From: Phycisphaerae bacterium
GTDB lineage: Bacteria; Planctomycetota; Phycisphaerae; Sedimentisphaerales; Anaerobacaceae
Reading direction: 5' to 3'
Length of the DNA: 64,000 nucleotides
NCBI GenBank assembly: GCA_017993835.1
Contig: JAGOLX010000031.1
Span: 1 to 64,000, forward strand
Both the position numbers and the translations under genes were made by a program. A model generated the notes under the pieces. That model had not been told where the DNA came from. It ran no database searches and saw nothing but the letters and a program-made list of their open reading frames with translations. Below are positions 17,398 to 27,211 of this stretch, piece by piece; the first letter of the stretch is position 1, and every line of letters starts with the position of its first letter.

Positions 17398-19176
17398 ATG
17401 CAGACGGCATCGATACTCGATCTGTTCCAGTGCTTCTGCCGACGACGGCTGAGCGGACCTCTGTTCGACAAGGAACTCCGCATCGCGAGCCGGCGGCGAC
17501 GAGGCTACGCGCTGCGGTTCGCGTACGTCCTGCTGCTGATGGCTTTCATCGCTCTGGTCTGGATTCCCACCGTCCAGCTTCGGACGGGCGCTGCAATGTC
17601 CCGCGCGCACATGGAGGCGGCCGCCAAGACCATCACGCTGGGGATCGTGTGGTTCCAGTTCGTCGGGGTGCAATTGGTGGCCGCGATCATGTTGAGCACG
17701 ACCGTCAGCGAGGAAGTGTACGGGCGGACATTGTGCGTGCTCATGACGACGCCGCTGAGCGGCCGACAGGTGGTGATGAGCAAGTTCTACAGCCGGCTCG
17801 TCCAGATTCTTCTGCTGGTGGCGACGACCCTGCCGCTGCTGGCGATCGTCCGCGTCCTCGGCGGCATTCCCTGGAACTACCTCGTCGTGAGCCTGTGTGT
17901 AACGGCCGCCGCGGTCGTCTTCGTCGGGGCTGTCAGCCTGTTGTTCTCCGTGCTGTGCCGGCGGGCCTATCTCGCCATGATTGCGAGCATCCTGAGCGTC
18001 GCCTTCCTCTACGCGATCGTGCCCGTGCTCACCTTCCTCCTGCTGAAAGGTCGGCATTCGCCGCGAGAGGCGATGGAGATGACTCGCTACTGGAATCCCT
18101 TCTACCTGCTTCGTCAGTACACGACCGCTGCAATGTTGCCGTATCACGTCGTCTCTGTCTCGGCGGGACAGATCCTCGTATGTTGCACGGTGCTCCTGTC
18201 GGCGTCCGCGGGCCTTCTGGCGTGTTCCGTTCGCCTGGTCAAATCGGTGGCTCTTCGTCGCGCCATGGGGGAGCCGGCGCTGCTGGACCGCCTGCGGCGC
18301 AGGTACATCGAGACGGAGTCGGCGGACAAGAGCCCCAAGGCCCGCCAACGCGGGATTCGACGCGTGGTCGGTCCGCCGATGGTCTGGAAGGAGATGACCT
18401 GCACGCTCTCGCGGCGCGAGCGGTTCGCCACCGCGATGGTGCTTGGCATCCAGGTCGCGATGATCCTGATCGTGTATTCGTTTACCGCCGTGATGTCGGT
18501 CGTCTCGTACGAGGAGGCCCATATCGCGTACATCTGGATCTTCCTGACGCTGGCGGTGCTCTTCACGATCACTGCGTCGACCACCGGGATCAGCCGCGAG
18601 AGGGAGTCCCAGGCGTGGTCGCTGCTGCTCATGACGCCGCTGACAGACACCGACATTCTCGTGGGCAAGTTCGTCGGCGTGCTACGCCGCTGCGGGCCCA
18701 TCTGGCTGCTGTTGTTCGCCTACGTCGTCGCGTTTGCCTGGGCGAAGTGTTTCCATCCGATGGCCGTCGTACACGCGGGGGTCATGATCGTCTCGGCGCT
18801 GCTGTTCCTGTCGGCGACGGGGTTCTACTTCGGCTCGCGGTGCCGGCGGACGACCGACGCCGTAACGGCCAATCTGGCGCTGGCCGGTGGCTTGTGGTGC
18901 GTCCTTCCCATCGTTGCGGAAGCGGCCTCCTTTGGGATGGGCGCCCACCGGGAAACCGGCGTGTCTCTGATTTTTGCCCTGGTTCCCTTCGGTCAGGCGT
19001 TTGCCATGGTGGCGACGACGCTCGACAGTTACGTCACTGCGGTGCAATGCTTTGGCGGTGCGCGGGACGCCGCCGGCATGGCGACGTTCATGCTGCTCGC
19101 TATGGCGGGATACCTGTTGGTGTCACTCGTGTTCGCCTGGCGGGCCGTGCATGCCTTTCGGCGGAGGGTCTTTTGA
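17398..19176 (+). CDS. fused ABC-2 type permease, paralogue 1
   Basis: 592 residues, about 12 membrane helices in two similar halves. Half 1 begins with GPLFDKELRIASRRRRGY before the first helix and contains STTVSEEVYGRTLCVLMTTP...VMSKF. Half 2 begins with GPPMVWKEM and contains TGISRERESQAWSLLLMTPL...ILVGKF. The parallel pattern E-x-E/E-E...TP...GK shows internal duplication of an ABC-2 permease half. It lies 68 bases after the ATPase gene and 18 bases before the second permease. Substrate unknown. The start ATG has no strong binding site, but it places the basic motif at the same distance as in the paralogues. Confidence 0.85.
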   Translation: MQTASILDLFQCFCRRRLSGPLFDKELRIASRRRRGYALRFAYVLLLMAFIALVWIPTVQLRTGAAMSRAHMEAAAKTITLGIVWFQFVGVQLVAAIMLSTTVSEEVYGRTLCVLMTTPLSGRQVVMSKFYSRLVQILLLVATTLPLLAIVRVLGGIPWNYLVVSLCVTAAAVVFVGAVSLLFSVLCRRAYLAMIASILSVAFLYAIVPVLTFLLLKGRHSPREAMEMTRYWNPFYLLRQYTTAAMLPYHVVSVSAGQILVCCTVLLSASAGLLACSVRLVKSVALRRAMGEPALLDRLRRRYIETESADKSPKARQRGIRRVVGPPMVWKEMTCTLSRRERFATAMVLGIQVAMILIVYSFTAVMSVVSYEEAHIAYIWIFLTLAVLFTITASTTGISRERESQAWSLLLMTPLTDTDILVGKFVGVLRRCGPIWLLLFAYVVAFAWAKCFHPMAVVHAGVMIVSALLFLSATGFYFGSRCRRTTDAVTANLALAGGLWCVLPIVAEAASFGMGAHRETGVSLIFALVPFGQAFAMVATTLDSYVTAVQCFGGARDAAGMATFMLLAMAGYLLVSLVFAWRAVHAFRRRVF

Positions 19177-19194
19177 TATGGCCGGAGGACGTGA

Positions 19195-20883
19195 GTGATC
19201 GCTCAAGTGGCAAGTACGTTCTGGATGCGGCTGGGCCCGGCGTGGCTGGCCGGACCCATCTTCGACAAGGAATTGCGGGTCGCCAGCCGGCGGCGGAGAC
19301 CCTATGTCCTGCGTTCTGCCTATGTGGGCCTGCTGGCGATCGTTTTGTTGTATCTGTGGTGTGCCACTGTTCGTTTCCAGGGGACGGGTACGCCTGTCGT
19401 CCAGGTCTCCCGCCTGGGCGAATTCGGCAAGCAGATCGTGCTCGTGGTGATCTGGTTCCAGTTCATCGCAGGTCAGCTCCTGGCCGCGGTGCTGCTCAGC
19501 GACGCGATTGGCAGCGAGATCCGCCGTCGGACATTGGACGTGCTGCTGGTCACGCCGATCCGCAGTTTCCAGATCGTGATGGGCAAGCTGCTCAGCACGC
19601 TGTTGCAGGCCGCGTCGCTGTGGGCGATCAGCCTGCCGATCCTCGCGGTCGTTCGTGTCTTCGGCGGCGTGCCCTGGGATTCCGTCGTGGCCGGACTGTG
19701 CGTCACCTTCTCAGCGGGGCTCTTCACCGGCGCGCTGAGCCTGTGCTTGTCGATATCGAGCCGACGGCCCTATTCCGCTGTCCTGAGCGTGGGCACGTGG
19801 TATCTGGTTGCCTGGGTGCTCGTGCCCGCCGTATATGGGGCGCTGTTCCCGAGCGGTTCCTTCCTTGGCGTGAAGGTGCAGTCGATCCTGCATCTGACCA
19901 ACCCGTTCGCGGTCCTGACCGATCTGACGCAGGGACTGCTCGTCGGTTCTGGCGGCGGCGGCGCGGCGCCGTCCTGGCCTGAGAACTGCCTGATCCTGCT
20001 GGGTCTCGCAGGCGTCGTGCTCGCGTGGTCCGTGCTACGGGTCCGCAGGGTTGCCAGACGCACAGTGTCCCGGCGTGTCCAGGAAGAGGCAGAGCAGACC
20101 AGCGTCGGCGCACAGAGGAGACCGCGGGCGATCCGTCCAGTGACCGGCTCGCCGATTGTCTGGAAGGAACGGTGTTCCCCTTTGTTTCAGAAGCGTTGGC
20201 AGAGCGTATTCTGGGCCTGTGTCCTGGCGGCCGCGGTGGGAGTTCCACTGGGTCTTCGATTCCTCACGGGGACCACGGCCCATGTCGCGTTCCTTCCCGT
20301 CACGTCGATCTTCCGATTGCTCTTTGTGATCGGCTTGGCGGTCGGGGCGGCAGGCGCCGTTGCGAAGGAGAAGGAGGCTCGTACCTGGCCGATCCTGCTG
20401 ACGACGCCCCTGGAAGACCGGGAGATCATCAAGGGCAAGGCGATGGGGGTCTTTCGAAGGAACCTGCCCTTGCTGCTGCCTGTGCCTGTGCTGTACGTGC
20501 TCCTGTTCCCGTTTGGGCCTTCCCACAGCAGGACGCTGTCGGAACTTCTGACCTGGGCGCTTGTGCTGGTCTGGGGTTTGGCGGGCACCGCCTTCTTCTT
20601 GCTGGGTACGGGCCTGTACTTCAGCACCCGGTGCAAGACCACAGGCGCCGCGGTGGCGGCGACTCTGGCCGTGTACTACGCGCCGCAACTGCTCTTCTGT
20701 GGGGTCCTCAGTCCCATGTTCGTCCTATCGAGTGGGATGCTGGCTTCGATGGCGGGGCGAGCCGGACGTTCGGTGGCGCTCGCGGCGGTGCTGATCTCGA
20801 TTGCCCCGACCATGGTCTACATGGGTCTTGGGCTGCTCTTCATGCGTCTGGCAATTGGCCGGGTTCGACGGGACATCTTCTAA
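19195..20883 (+). CDS. fused ABC-2 type permease, paralogue 2
   Basis: 562 residues; GTG start 19195 with GGAGG six bases upstream. Same two-half layout as its neighbours: GPIFDKELRVASRRRRPY, then SDAIGSEIRRRTLDVLLVTP...VMGKLL in half 1. Half 2 has GSPIVWKERCSPL, then AKEKEARTWPILLTTPL...IIKGKA. It is the most divergent of the four: the hydrophilic loop between the halves is different and the usual S-E-E of half 1 reads S-E-I. Expected to sit in the inner membrane with the single ABC ATPase upstream. Confidence 0.85.
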   Translation: MIAQVASTFWMRLGPAWLAGPIFDKELRVASRRRRPYVLRSAYVGLLAIVLLYLWCATVRFQGTGTPVVQVSRLGEFGKQIVLVVIWFQFIAGQLLAAVLLSDAIGSEIRRRTLDVLLVTPIRSFQIVMGKLLSTLLQAASLWAISLPILAVVRVFGGVPWDSVVAGLCVTFSAGLFTGALSLCLSISSRRPYSAVLSVGTWYLVAWVLVPAVYGALFPSGSFLGVKVQSILHLTNPFAVLTDLTQGLLVGSGGGGAAPSWPENCLILLGLAGVVLAWSVLRVRRVARRTVSRRVQEEAEQTSVGAQRRPRAIRPVTGSPIVWKERCSPLFQKRWQSVFWACVLAAAVGVPLGLRFLTGTTAHVAFLPVTSIFRLLFVIGLAVGAAGAVAKEKEARTWPILLTTPLEDREIIKGKAMGVFRRNLPLLLPVPVLYVLLFPFGPSHSRTLSELLTWALVLVWGLAGTAFFLLGTGLYFSTRCKTTGAAVAATLAVYYAPQLLFCGVLSPMFVLSSGMLASMAGRAGRSVALAAVLISIAPTMVYMGLGLLFMRLAIGRVRRDIF

Positions 20884-20906
20884 TGGCAAGCGAAGTGAGA
20901 ATCTGA

Positions 20907-22757
20907 ATGGTTCCTCAGATGGCGAAGACACTGGCGGCGATTCTGAGCCCGGCGTGGCTGACGGGACCGATCTTCGACAAGGAGCTGCGGGTTTCCAGCC
21001 GCCGGCGGAGGAACTACTCGCTGCGGTCCTTCTACATCCTGGCGATGACAGTCTTCGTTGCGGTTGTCTGGACGAGCGTCGTGGACGTTCAGGGCAACGC
21101 GACCGTCCAGCAGGCCCACATGGCCGAGGCGGGCAAGTGGATCATCTCGACGATTGTGGTCTTCCAGTTCATCGCCATGCAGCTCCTGGCTGTCATCATG
21201 CTGAGCAATGCAGTCAGCGACGAGGTGTACCATCGCACGCTGGGCCTGCTCATGACGACGCCCATCACGGGCCTTCAGATCGTGATGGGCAAGGTGCTGA
21301 GCCGGCTGCTGCAGTTGATTCTGCTGCTGGCGATCACGTTTCCGATTCTGGCGATTCTCCGTGTCCTCGGCGGCGTGCCCTGGGACTACCTGCTGTCGAG
21401 CCTGTGCATCACGGTGGCGGCAGCCATCTTCGCGGGCTCGCTGAGCCTGCTGATGTCGATCCGAAGTCGGCGAGCCTATGTCGTGATCCTGCGGACGATG
21501 TTCCTCCTGGGCTGCTTCTACCTGGTGCTCCCGGTCTTTGCCGGCGTGTCCTGGGGACGCGGAGTCAGTGCATTTGCGGCAGGCCAATCGTTCCAGAAGT
21601 GGTTGTGTACCTTGATCGTAATCCATCTGAACCCTGTCGCCGGTCTGGTGACCACGACTTGGCAGATGCTCTCGGCGACGCGAGGGACGGTCGTGCCATA
21701 TTCCTGGCCGCTCCAGTGCGTCTGTCTACTGGGTGCATCGGCCCTTGTTCTGGCGTGGGCGACCGTCGTGGTCCGCAAGGTGGCGCTGCGCCAGGCCACC
21801 GGCCAGCTCGACGCCTGGTTCCAGCCCAGAAAACGACGGCGCAGAGTCCGTGAGCTGGCCGCGACCGTCGCCGAGGACAGGCCGCTGGGTGAGATCAAGC
21901 GGGTGCAGGGGCCGCCGGTGGTCTGGCGTGAGCTTCGGGCGCCTTTCATCGCAGGCGTCGATAATCGCAACAGCTACATCGGCCTGGGCATTACCGTGGC
22001 CGCCCTGTTGCTGACGTACCTGTCCTCCGCTCAGTCCCGGGTCCTCGACTATGATTTCGTCCAGACAACCTATGTGCTGCTCTTTCTGTTCTTGGGCACG
22101 GTCGTCAACGCAGTCTTCGCGGCCACGCGGATCACCTCCGAGAAGGAGACGCAGTCCTGGATGCTGCTGCTGGCGACCCCTCTGACCGATGTGGAGATCC
22201 TGTTTGGAAAGGCCATCTCCACCATCCGGCGCTGCGTGCCGATCTGGGGTCTGCTGGCGGCGCACGTGCTTCTGTTCGTTGTCATCGGGTATATCCATGT
22301 CGTCGCGGTCATCCACCTGCTCATGCTGGTCGTCTGGATCACCGTGTTTGTCACGGGGGCGGGCCTGTATTTCAGTGCGCGGTTTTCGAGAACGACCTCC
22401 GCGGTCGTGGCGACCTTCGGCTTGATCCTGGGTCTGTGGGTGGTCGGCCCGATTCTGGCGGGAGTGTTCTCGACAATCTCACCGCGGAGCAGCCTCCCGG
22501 GGGCGTATCTGTTGACCCATCCGACCGTCCAGGCCACTATTATCATGGATGGCGCCGGGGGCAGGGAGAATGCCCGCATCCCGTGGCGCGCCTTGGAGTA
22601 CCGGACAGACCATCGGCTCTCCGGCCGCGGGCAGGAGCCGGTAGGCGTGGAGGGGATGACGCGCATTCTGTCGGTCATATCGGCTTCGTATATCCTCGTG
22701 GGACTGCTGTTCTTCCGGCGGGCGGGCAGGCATCTCCGCCGCCATGTGTTCATATGA
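20907..22757 (+). CDS. fused ABC-2 type permease, paralogue 3
   Basis: 616 residues, the longest of the four. Starts with GPIFDKELRVSSRRRRNY before helix 1, then SNAVSDEVYHRTLGLLMTTP...VMGKVL in half 1. Half 2 has GPPVVWRELRAPF and then RITSEKETQSWMLLLATPL...ILFGKA. The extra length is in a C-terminal periplasmic loop (DGAGGRENARIPWRALEYR) before the last helix. ATG 20907 is 23 bases after the previous stop; an ATG at 20919 in the same frame is possible. Together with paralogue 4 it forms the most similar pair. Confidence 0.85.
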   Translation: MVPQMAKTLAAILSPAWLTGPIFDKELRVSSRRRRNYSLRSFYILAMTVFVAVVWTSVVDVQGNATVQQAHMAEAGKWIISTIVVFQFIAMQLLAVIMLSNAVSDEVYHRTLGLLMTTPITGLQIVMGKVLSRLLQLILLLAITFPILAILRVLGGVPWDYLLSSLCITVAAAIFAGSLSLLMSIRSRRAYVVILRTMFLLGCFYLVLPVFAGVSWGRGVSAFAAGQSFQKWLCTLIVIHLNPVAGLVTTTWQMLSATRGTVVPYSWPLQCVCLLGASALVLAWATVVVRKVALRQATGQLDAWFQPRKRRRRVRELAATVAEDRPLGEIKRVQGPPVVWRELRAPFIAGVDNRNSYIGLGITVAALLLTYLSSAQSRVLDYDFVQTTYVLLFLFLGTVVNAVFAATRITSEKETQSWMLLLATPLTDVEILFGKAISTIRRCVPIWGLLAAHVLLFVVIGYIHVVAVIHLLMLVVWITVFVTGAGLYFSARFSRTTSAVVATFGLILGLWVVGPILAGVFSTISPRSSLPGAYLLTHPTVQATIIMDGAGGRENARIPWRALEYRTDHRLSGRGQEPVGVEGMTRILSVISASYILVGLLFFRRAGRHLRRHVFI

Positions 22758-22770
22758 CGGAAAGGACCGG

Positions 22771-24529
22771 ATGGGCGCCATCGTTTTGAATTGGATTGTC
22801 CGCGTGCTGAGTCTGGCCTGGCTGACGGGCCCGATCTTCGACAAGGAGCTGCGGGTCTCCAGCCGTCGGCGGCGCAACTACGTCTTGCGGTTCCTCTACA
22901 TCGGCCTGTTCACCCTGCTGCTGGCTGATCTGGGCGGAGGCGGTGCCGTATCGCAGTACATCGGCCTACCAGAGTTCCCGCATGGGCCAGGCCGGGCAGG
23001 CCATCGTCGGCACGGTCCTGTGGTTCGAGTTCATCGCGGCCCAGGTCATTGCCATCGTCATGCTCAGCACCTCGATCAGCGATGAGATCTACCATCGGAC
23101 GCTCGGCGTCTTGATGACGACGCCGATCTCCAGTTTCCAGATCGTCGTCGGCAAGCTGCTCAGCAAGCTGCTGCAACTGGTCCTGCTCCTGGCGATGTCG
23201 TTGCCTCTGCTGGCGATCGTGCGGGTGTTCGGAGGCGTCGCATGGGACATCGTCGTGGGCGGCCTGTGCGTGACGCTGGCGACATCGTTGTTCGTCGGGT
23301 CGCTGAGCGTGTTCTTTTCGATCTTCACCCGACGGGCCTATTCCGTCATTCTCATGGCATTCGGGGCGCTCGGTTTCTTGTTCGCGGGGCTTCCGCTTGT
23401 TGTGGCGCTTCTGGCCTATTACCCCGACAAGTCGCCAACCATGGCGTTCTGGCAGGGACTGGGGTATGTGAACCCATACTACGTCATGGGCAAGCTGACC
23501 GACTCGCTGGTCTCGAGCCGGAATGCTGGTTTGACCCACTGGCTGATACACTGCGGCGTCCTGGTGGGCGCCTCGCTTCTGCTCCTGTTGCTGTCTGTGA
23601 TCCTGGTTCGCAAGGCGGCCTTGCGGCAGGCCATGGGCCAGACTGGCCTGTGGTCGCGTCGAGGCGTGCGTGGGCCGGAGGTGGATCATTCCTCCGGCCG
23701 GGTCCGGCGGGTGGTCGGACCGCCGGTGTTGTGGAAGGAGTGCCGGGCTCCCTTGCTGGGCAAACGCAAAGTGATGACCGTCGTGACGTGGATCGTGGTG
23801 CTCGCGTTGCTCGGTCTGACCTACTGGCTGTTCTATCGCCAAGGAGACCTGGACGACGATGGGGTTCACGGCATGTACATCATCCTGTTCTTCATGGTCG
23901 GCCTGCTTTTTACCGCGGTCCTTCCGGCGACGTGTATTGCCTCGGAGAAGGAATCGCAGACCTGGACGCTCCTGCTGACCACGTCGATCCGCGAACGGGC
24001 GATCCTGGCCGGCAAGTTCGGCGGCGTTCTGCGTCGCTGCCTTGCCGTATGGATGCTGCTGTTCGGCCACCTCCTGGCTTTCACGTTCGTGGGGTACATC
24101 CACCCTGCGGCGGTCCTCCAACTGGGTCTCGTCGTCGCCTGGGTCCTGGTCTTTCTGTCCTGCACGGGGCTGTACTTCAGCGCCCGCTGTCGGCACACCA
24201 CCACCGCGGTGATTGCCAACATGGGCTTGGCCGCGACCCTGTGGGCGATCGTGCCCTTGGTCCTGGTCATTGTCGCGGCGATCGGCAGGCACGATGACGA
24301 CCTGTTCTCCGCTTGCCTGGACGCCAATCCGGTGGTGCAGGCGGGCGTCATCGCCATGGCGACGACGCATCGCGGGGAACTGCGAGCCTATGACTGGGCG
24401 CAGGGCGGCATGCGAACGGTGGGGGACGCAACCGCGTGGATCCTCTTGATAGCCTTTCTCCACGTGATGGTCGGACTGGCTGTCGCGGCGTGGACCACGT
24501 TCCGGATGAGGCGCCATCCGCTGTCGTGA
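22771..24529 (+). pseudogene. fused ABC-2 type permease, paralogue 4, with a one-base frameshift
   Basis: Starts at ATG 22771 (GGAAAGGA upstream) and encodes GPIFDKELRVSSRRRRNYVLR, then leaves the permease frame near 22921-22925 (sequence CTGCTGCTGGCTGATCTGG). The following frame continues as LIWAEAVPYRSTSAYQSS...LWFEF, exactly matching the paralogues, to the TGA at 24527-24529. The total length is one base more than a multiple of three, so one inserted base (or two lost) explains everything. With the shift removed it would be about 585 residues with both duplicated halves intact (SDEIYHRTLGVLMTTP; ASEKESQTWTLLLTTS). No slippery site typical of programmed frameshifting is evident. It may be a sequencing error, a recent mutation or real recoding. 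Confidence 0.75.
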
Positions 24530-24549
24530 GAGGTCCTCTCGCGACAGCG
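24519..24549 (+). terminator. long hairpin at the end of the MoxR/ABC operon
   Basis: A 14-base-pair stem (left arm 24519-24532, right arm 24536-24549, loop GTC, one G-T pair) overlaps the stop codon of the fourth permease. No U-tract follows on either strand. It lies between convergent genes, so it may stop transcription in a Rho-assisted way or protect the mRNA 3' end. Confidence 0.55.
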
Positions 24550-24613
24550 GCGACTCTGCGAACGAAGCCCGGGATCCAGACCTCCCGCCGACTCCGACCC
24601 CATCCGACCACAC

Positions 24614-27211
24614 TCAGGGATGTGCGTAGAAGGCAACACCCTCGTCTGTGTAGACGTGGCCATATTCCTTGATGACGAAGTCCCTGTCCGCCTCGCTGGC
24701 TGTGTAGAACTGCGTGTTGTTCTCAGCCTTCCAAAGACGATACACCGGCACGCAATCGGCGGTCTGCGCGCCTTCGGGATAGGCGTAGTACGCGATGCCC
24801 TCGTCGTCCCAGACGTCCGCGTAGTCCTTCAGCAGCAGGTTTCTCTCGTCCTCGCTGATCGTATAGAAATGGCTCTGTCCGGACCAGAACCGATAGACCG
24901 GCAACAGCCTCTCGTAGTACGGCGTGGACCAGGCATTGAACACCGGGCCTTCGAAGGTCCAGAGATAGGCGTAGTTCTCGATCAGCCAGTTCTTCTCGCT
25001 CTCACTCGCTGTGTAGAAGTGATAGCCGCGTTCGGCCGACCAGAACCGGTAGACGGCCGAATAGGGCACCTCGAACGCCTGGCTCACAGCAATGGCCTTG
25101 CCGCAGGTGAAGGGGGTCTCGTCGGATGCGGTGACTTCCTGCACGTTCGCAAACGCGCACGCGACTCGATACCCTCCCTCCGGCAGGCCATAGGCATCCG
25201 ATCCCAGGGCGGTCAGGTCGAAGGTCTCCGTGACGACCTCCTTGGCGGTTGCCGTGTCCGTGATTGCCAGGGAGACGGTGTTGGCGGATGCGTCGGTGCA
25301 TGTACCCCAGGTCACGGTTACGGGCGACCCCATGATGCCGCCGGAGGCGGGGGACACGATCACCGGCCTCTGCGTCGGCTGGGCGATAGTGGTGTTGGAC
25401 TTCGGCATCATGAAAGGAACCTGGATGTTGTGTTCAGAGGTGCCCCGGTAGTACAGCGTGATGCGGTACGTGCCGTTGCCGTAGCCCGCGAGAGCGGCGG
25501 GGGTGTCCAGTTCCGCCCGGTAGCGCCACACGTGCTTTCCGTTCCGAATCAGGTGCGATGTGGTGACGCCTTTTGACGAGGTCTGGGAGTCATTGGGAAT
25601 CAGATAGGTGTTCCCGCTGTTTGGCGTGCGGAACTCGATTCGGTAGACGGTGTCGTTGGTCTCCAGGAGTAGGGAGAAGACGTACGTCGCGGACGTATCA
25701 GAGGGACTGTCGTAGGCGATGGTCTGGAGGATCTCGCCGCGATAGGGGTGGTCCGTCTCCGTGGACTGCTGGTACTCCAGGGCGCCGAGATCCACCACGG
25801 CGGCGCCGTTGTTGTCCCCGTCCACCACGCGGGCGTTGCCTTCGTAGTCGAGCGTCTCGACGCTCGTAGCGTGCGAACCCGCGTCGATGCAGGGGGAGCC
25901 GGACAGCAACTGGAAGTTGCCCCGTTCCGGGTCCTCCAACAATGGGTCGACGCACAGATTGCCCAGGCCGGAGTAGACGCTGTCGCCCTCGATGTTGCTG
26001 TAGTACGCCAGCGTCGTCGCGGTGAACGCCTGGGTGTTGTTGTAGATGCCTGGACCACCAAGGAATGCCTTGTTGCCCCACAGGATACAGTTCCACAGGG
26101 TGGCGGCGCCGCCGTAGCTGTACAATGCTCCGCCTCGGTTGGCCTTGTTGCCGTACAGCGTGCAATTGACTAACTGCGGATACGTCGCGGAAAGCGTTTC
26201 GGTCTCGCCGATGTATACGGCGCCTCCGTAGACTCCAGCGGAGTTCGCCCACATGATGCAGTCGATGACCGTGGCACCCGAGTACTCGTCCAGAATGGCG
26301 CCGCCCCAGTGTGTGACCGCGTTGTTCTGGAACAGGCACTTGCTGATCGTGGGCGAGCCCCCGGTGTTGTAGATGCCGCCTCCAGCGGTAGTCGCCGCGT
26401 TGCTGTCGACGAACGTGCAGGACTCAACCAGCGCGTGGGTGAGCGAGTTGCACAGACCCGCGCCGGAGTAGGCCACGTTGCCGGTGAAGGTGCAGCCGGT
26501 GATCGAGGGGGCGCCCTGGTCATTCATGATACCGCCGCCGTAGCCTTCGGCGGCTGTGTTGGCTTCGTTGCGGACGAAGGCACAGTGGCTGATGGCGGAA
26601 TCCGAATCGTAGTTGTAGATGCCGCCGCCATGGGTGCCCGCGATGTTCTCGGTGAACGTGCAATCGGTGATGACCGTGCCATGTGCTGCCGAGAGGGCGA
26701 TACCGCCGCCGCATCTCTGGCAGGAGTTCGCCACGAAGGTGCAATCCGTCACGGTGGCGCTGCAGTTCGTGATAAGCATGCCGCCGCCGTCGATGTCTTG
26801 GACGCAGAAAGCCCGTCCGCCGGTGATGGTGAGTCCGTCGATCTTTGCGTTGGCTGTGATTGAGAATACATGCCAGGCCATGCCGCCGCCATCGATGGTA
26901 GTCGCATAGACGTGCGCGTCGCGGGTGGCGCTCTCGCCGCTGTATCCGCCCAGGATCTTCACGGCCTTGTCCACCTCGATGGCCCAGTCGATCTTGTAGC
27001 GGCCGTGCTTGATTCGGATCTCGTCGCCGTCGACGACCGCAGTATCGTTGATGGCCGTCTGGATGTCCGTATAGGCAGTCGCCCAGGATTGCCCGTTCGT
27101 CCCCGAGCCATTGAGGGCCACGTACCGGACCGCTGCCTGGGTCGAGGCGGCCCACGCCAGCAGGAAAGCGGTTGTTGTTTTGATAACGAGTTGTCGTGTG
27201 TTGGTATTCAT
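24614..27211 (-). CDS. secreted parallel beta-helix protein with three C-terminal Tyr/Trp-rich repeats
   Basis: 865 residues from ATG 27211 (GGGAGAAGG upstream). A signal peptide (LVIKTTTAFLLAWAASTQA) precedes a right-handed beta-helix at about 30-480. Its rungs follow the polymorphic-membrane-protein style pattern of NCTF/DCTF plus GGGI-Y/N (GGGIYNYDSDSAI; GGGIYNTGGSPTI), and a closing segment CIDAGSHATSVETLDYEGN is typical of this family. An immunoglobulin-like middle follows. The end (about 720-865) has three copies of a DUF5648-like repeat: VYRFWSAERGYHFYTASESE, VYRFWSGQSHFYTISEDE, VYRLWKAENNTQFYTASEAD, each ending ..DEG.A.YA. A likely surface or glycan-binding protein. It has its own promoter. 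Confidence 0.85.
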   Translation of the reverse strand: MNTNTRQLVIKTTTAFLLAWAASTQAAVRYVALNGSGTNGQSWATAYTDIQTAINDTAVVDGDEIRIKHGRYKIDWAIEVDKAVKILGGYSGESATRDAHVYATTIDGGGMAWHVFSITANAKIDGLTITGGRAFCVQDIDGGGMLITNCSATVTDCTFVANSCQRCGGGIALSAAHGTVITDCTFTENIAGTHGGGIYNYDSDSAISHCAFVRNEANTAAEGYGGGIMNDQGAPSITGCTFTGNVAYSGAGLCNSLTHALVESCTFVDSNAATTAGGGIYNTGGSPTISKCLFQNNAVTHWGGAILDEYSGATVIDCIMWANSAGVYGGAVYIGETETLSATYPQLVNCTLYGNKANRGGALYSYGGAATLWNCILWGNKAFLGGPGIYNNTQAFTATTLAYYSNIEGDSVYSGLGNLCVDPLLEDPERGNFQLLSGSPCIDAGSHATSVETLDYEGNARVVDGDNNGAAVVDLGALEYQQSTETDHPYRGEILQTIAYDSPSDTSATYVFSLLLETNDTVYRIEFRTPNSGNTYLIPNDSQTSSKGVTTSHLIRNGKHVWRYRAELDTPAALAGYGNGTYRITLYYRGTSEHNIQVPFMMPKSNTTIAQPTQRPVIVSPASGGIMGSPVTVTWGTCTDASANTVSLAITDTATAKEVVTETFDLTALGSDAYGLPEGGYRVACAFANVQEVTASDETPFTCGKAIAVSQAFEVPYSAVYRFWSAERGYHFYTASESEKNWLIENYAYLWTFEGPVFNAWSTPYYERLLPVYRFWSGQSHFYTISEDERNLLLKDYADVWDDEGIAYYAYPEGAQTADCVPVYRLWKAENNTQFYTASEADRDFVIKEYGHVYTDEGVAFYAHP

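Noticed and set aside
22915-22945. Programmed ribosomal frameshift in the fourth permease
   Set aside because: No heptameric slippery site, stop-adjacent +1 site or following structure was seen, and the three paralogues need no shift. An indel is simpler.
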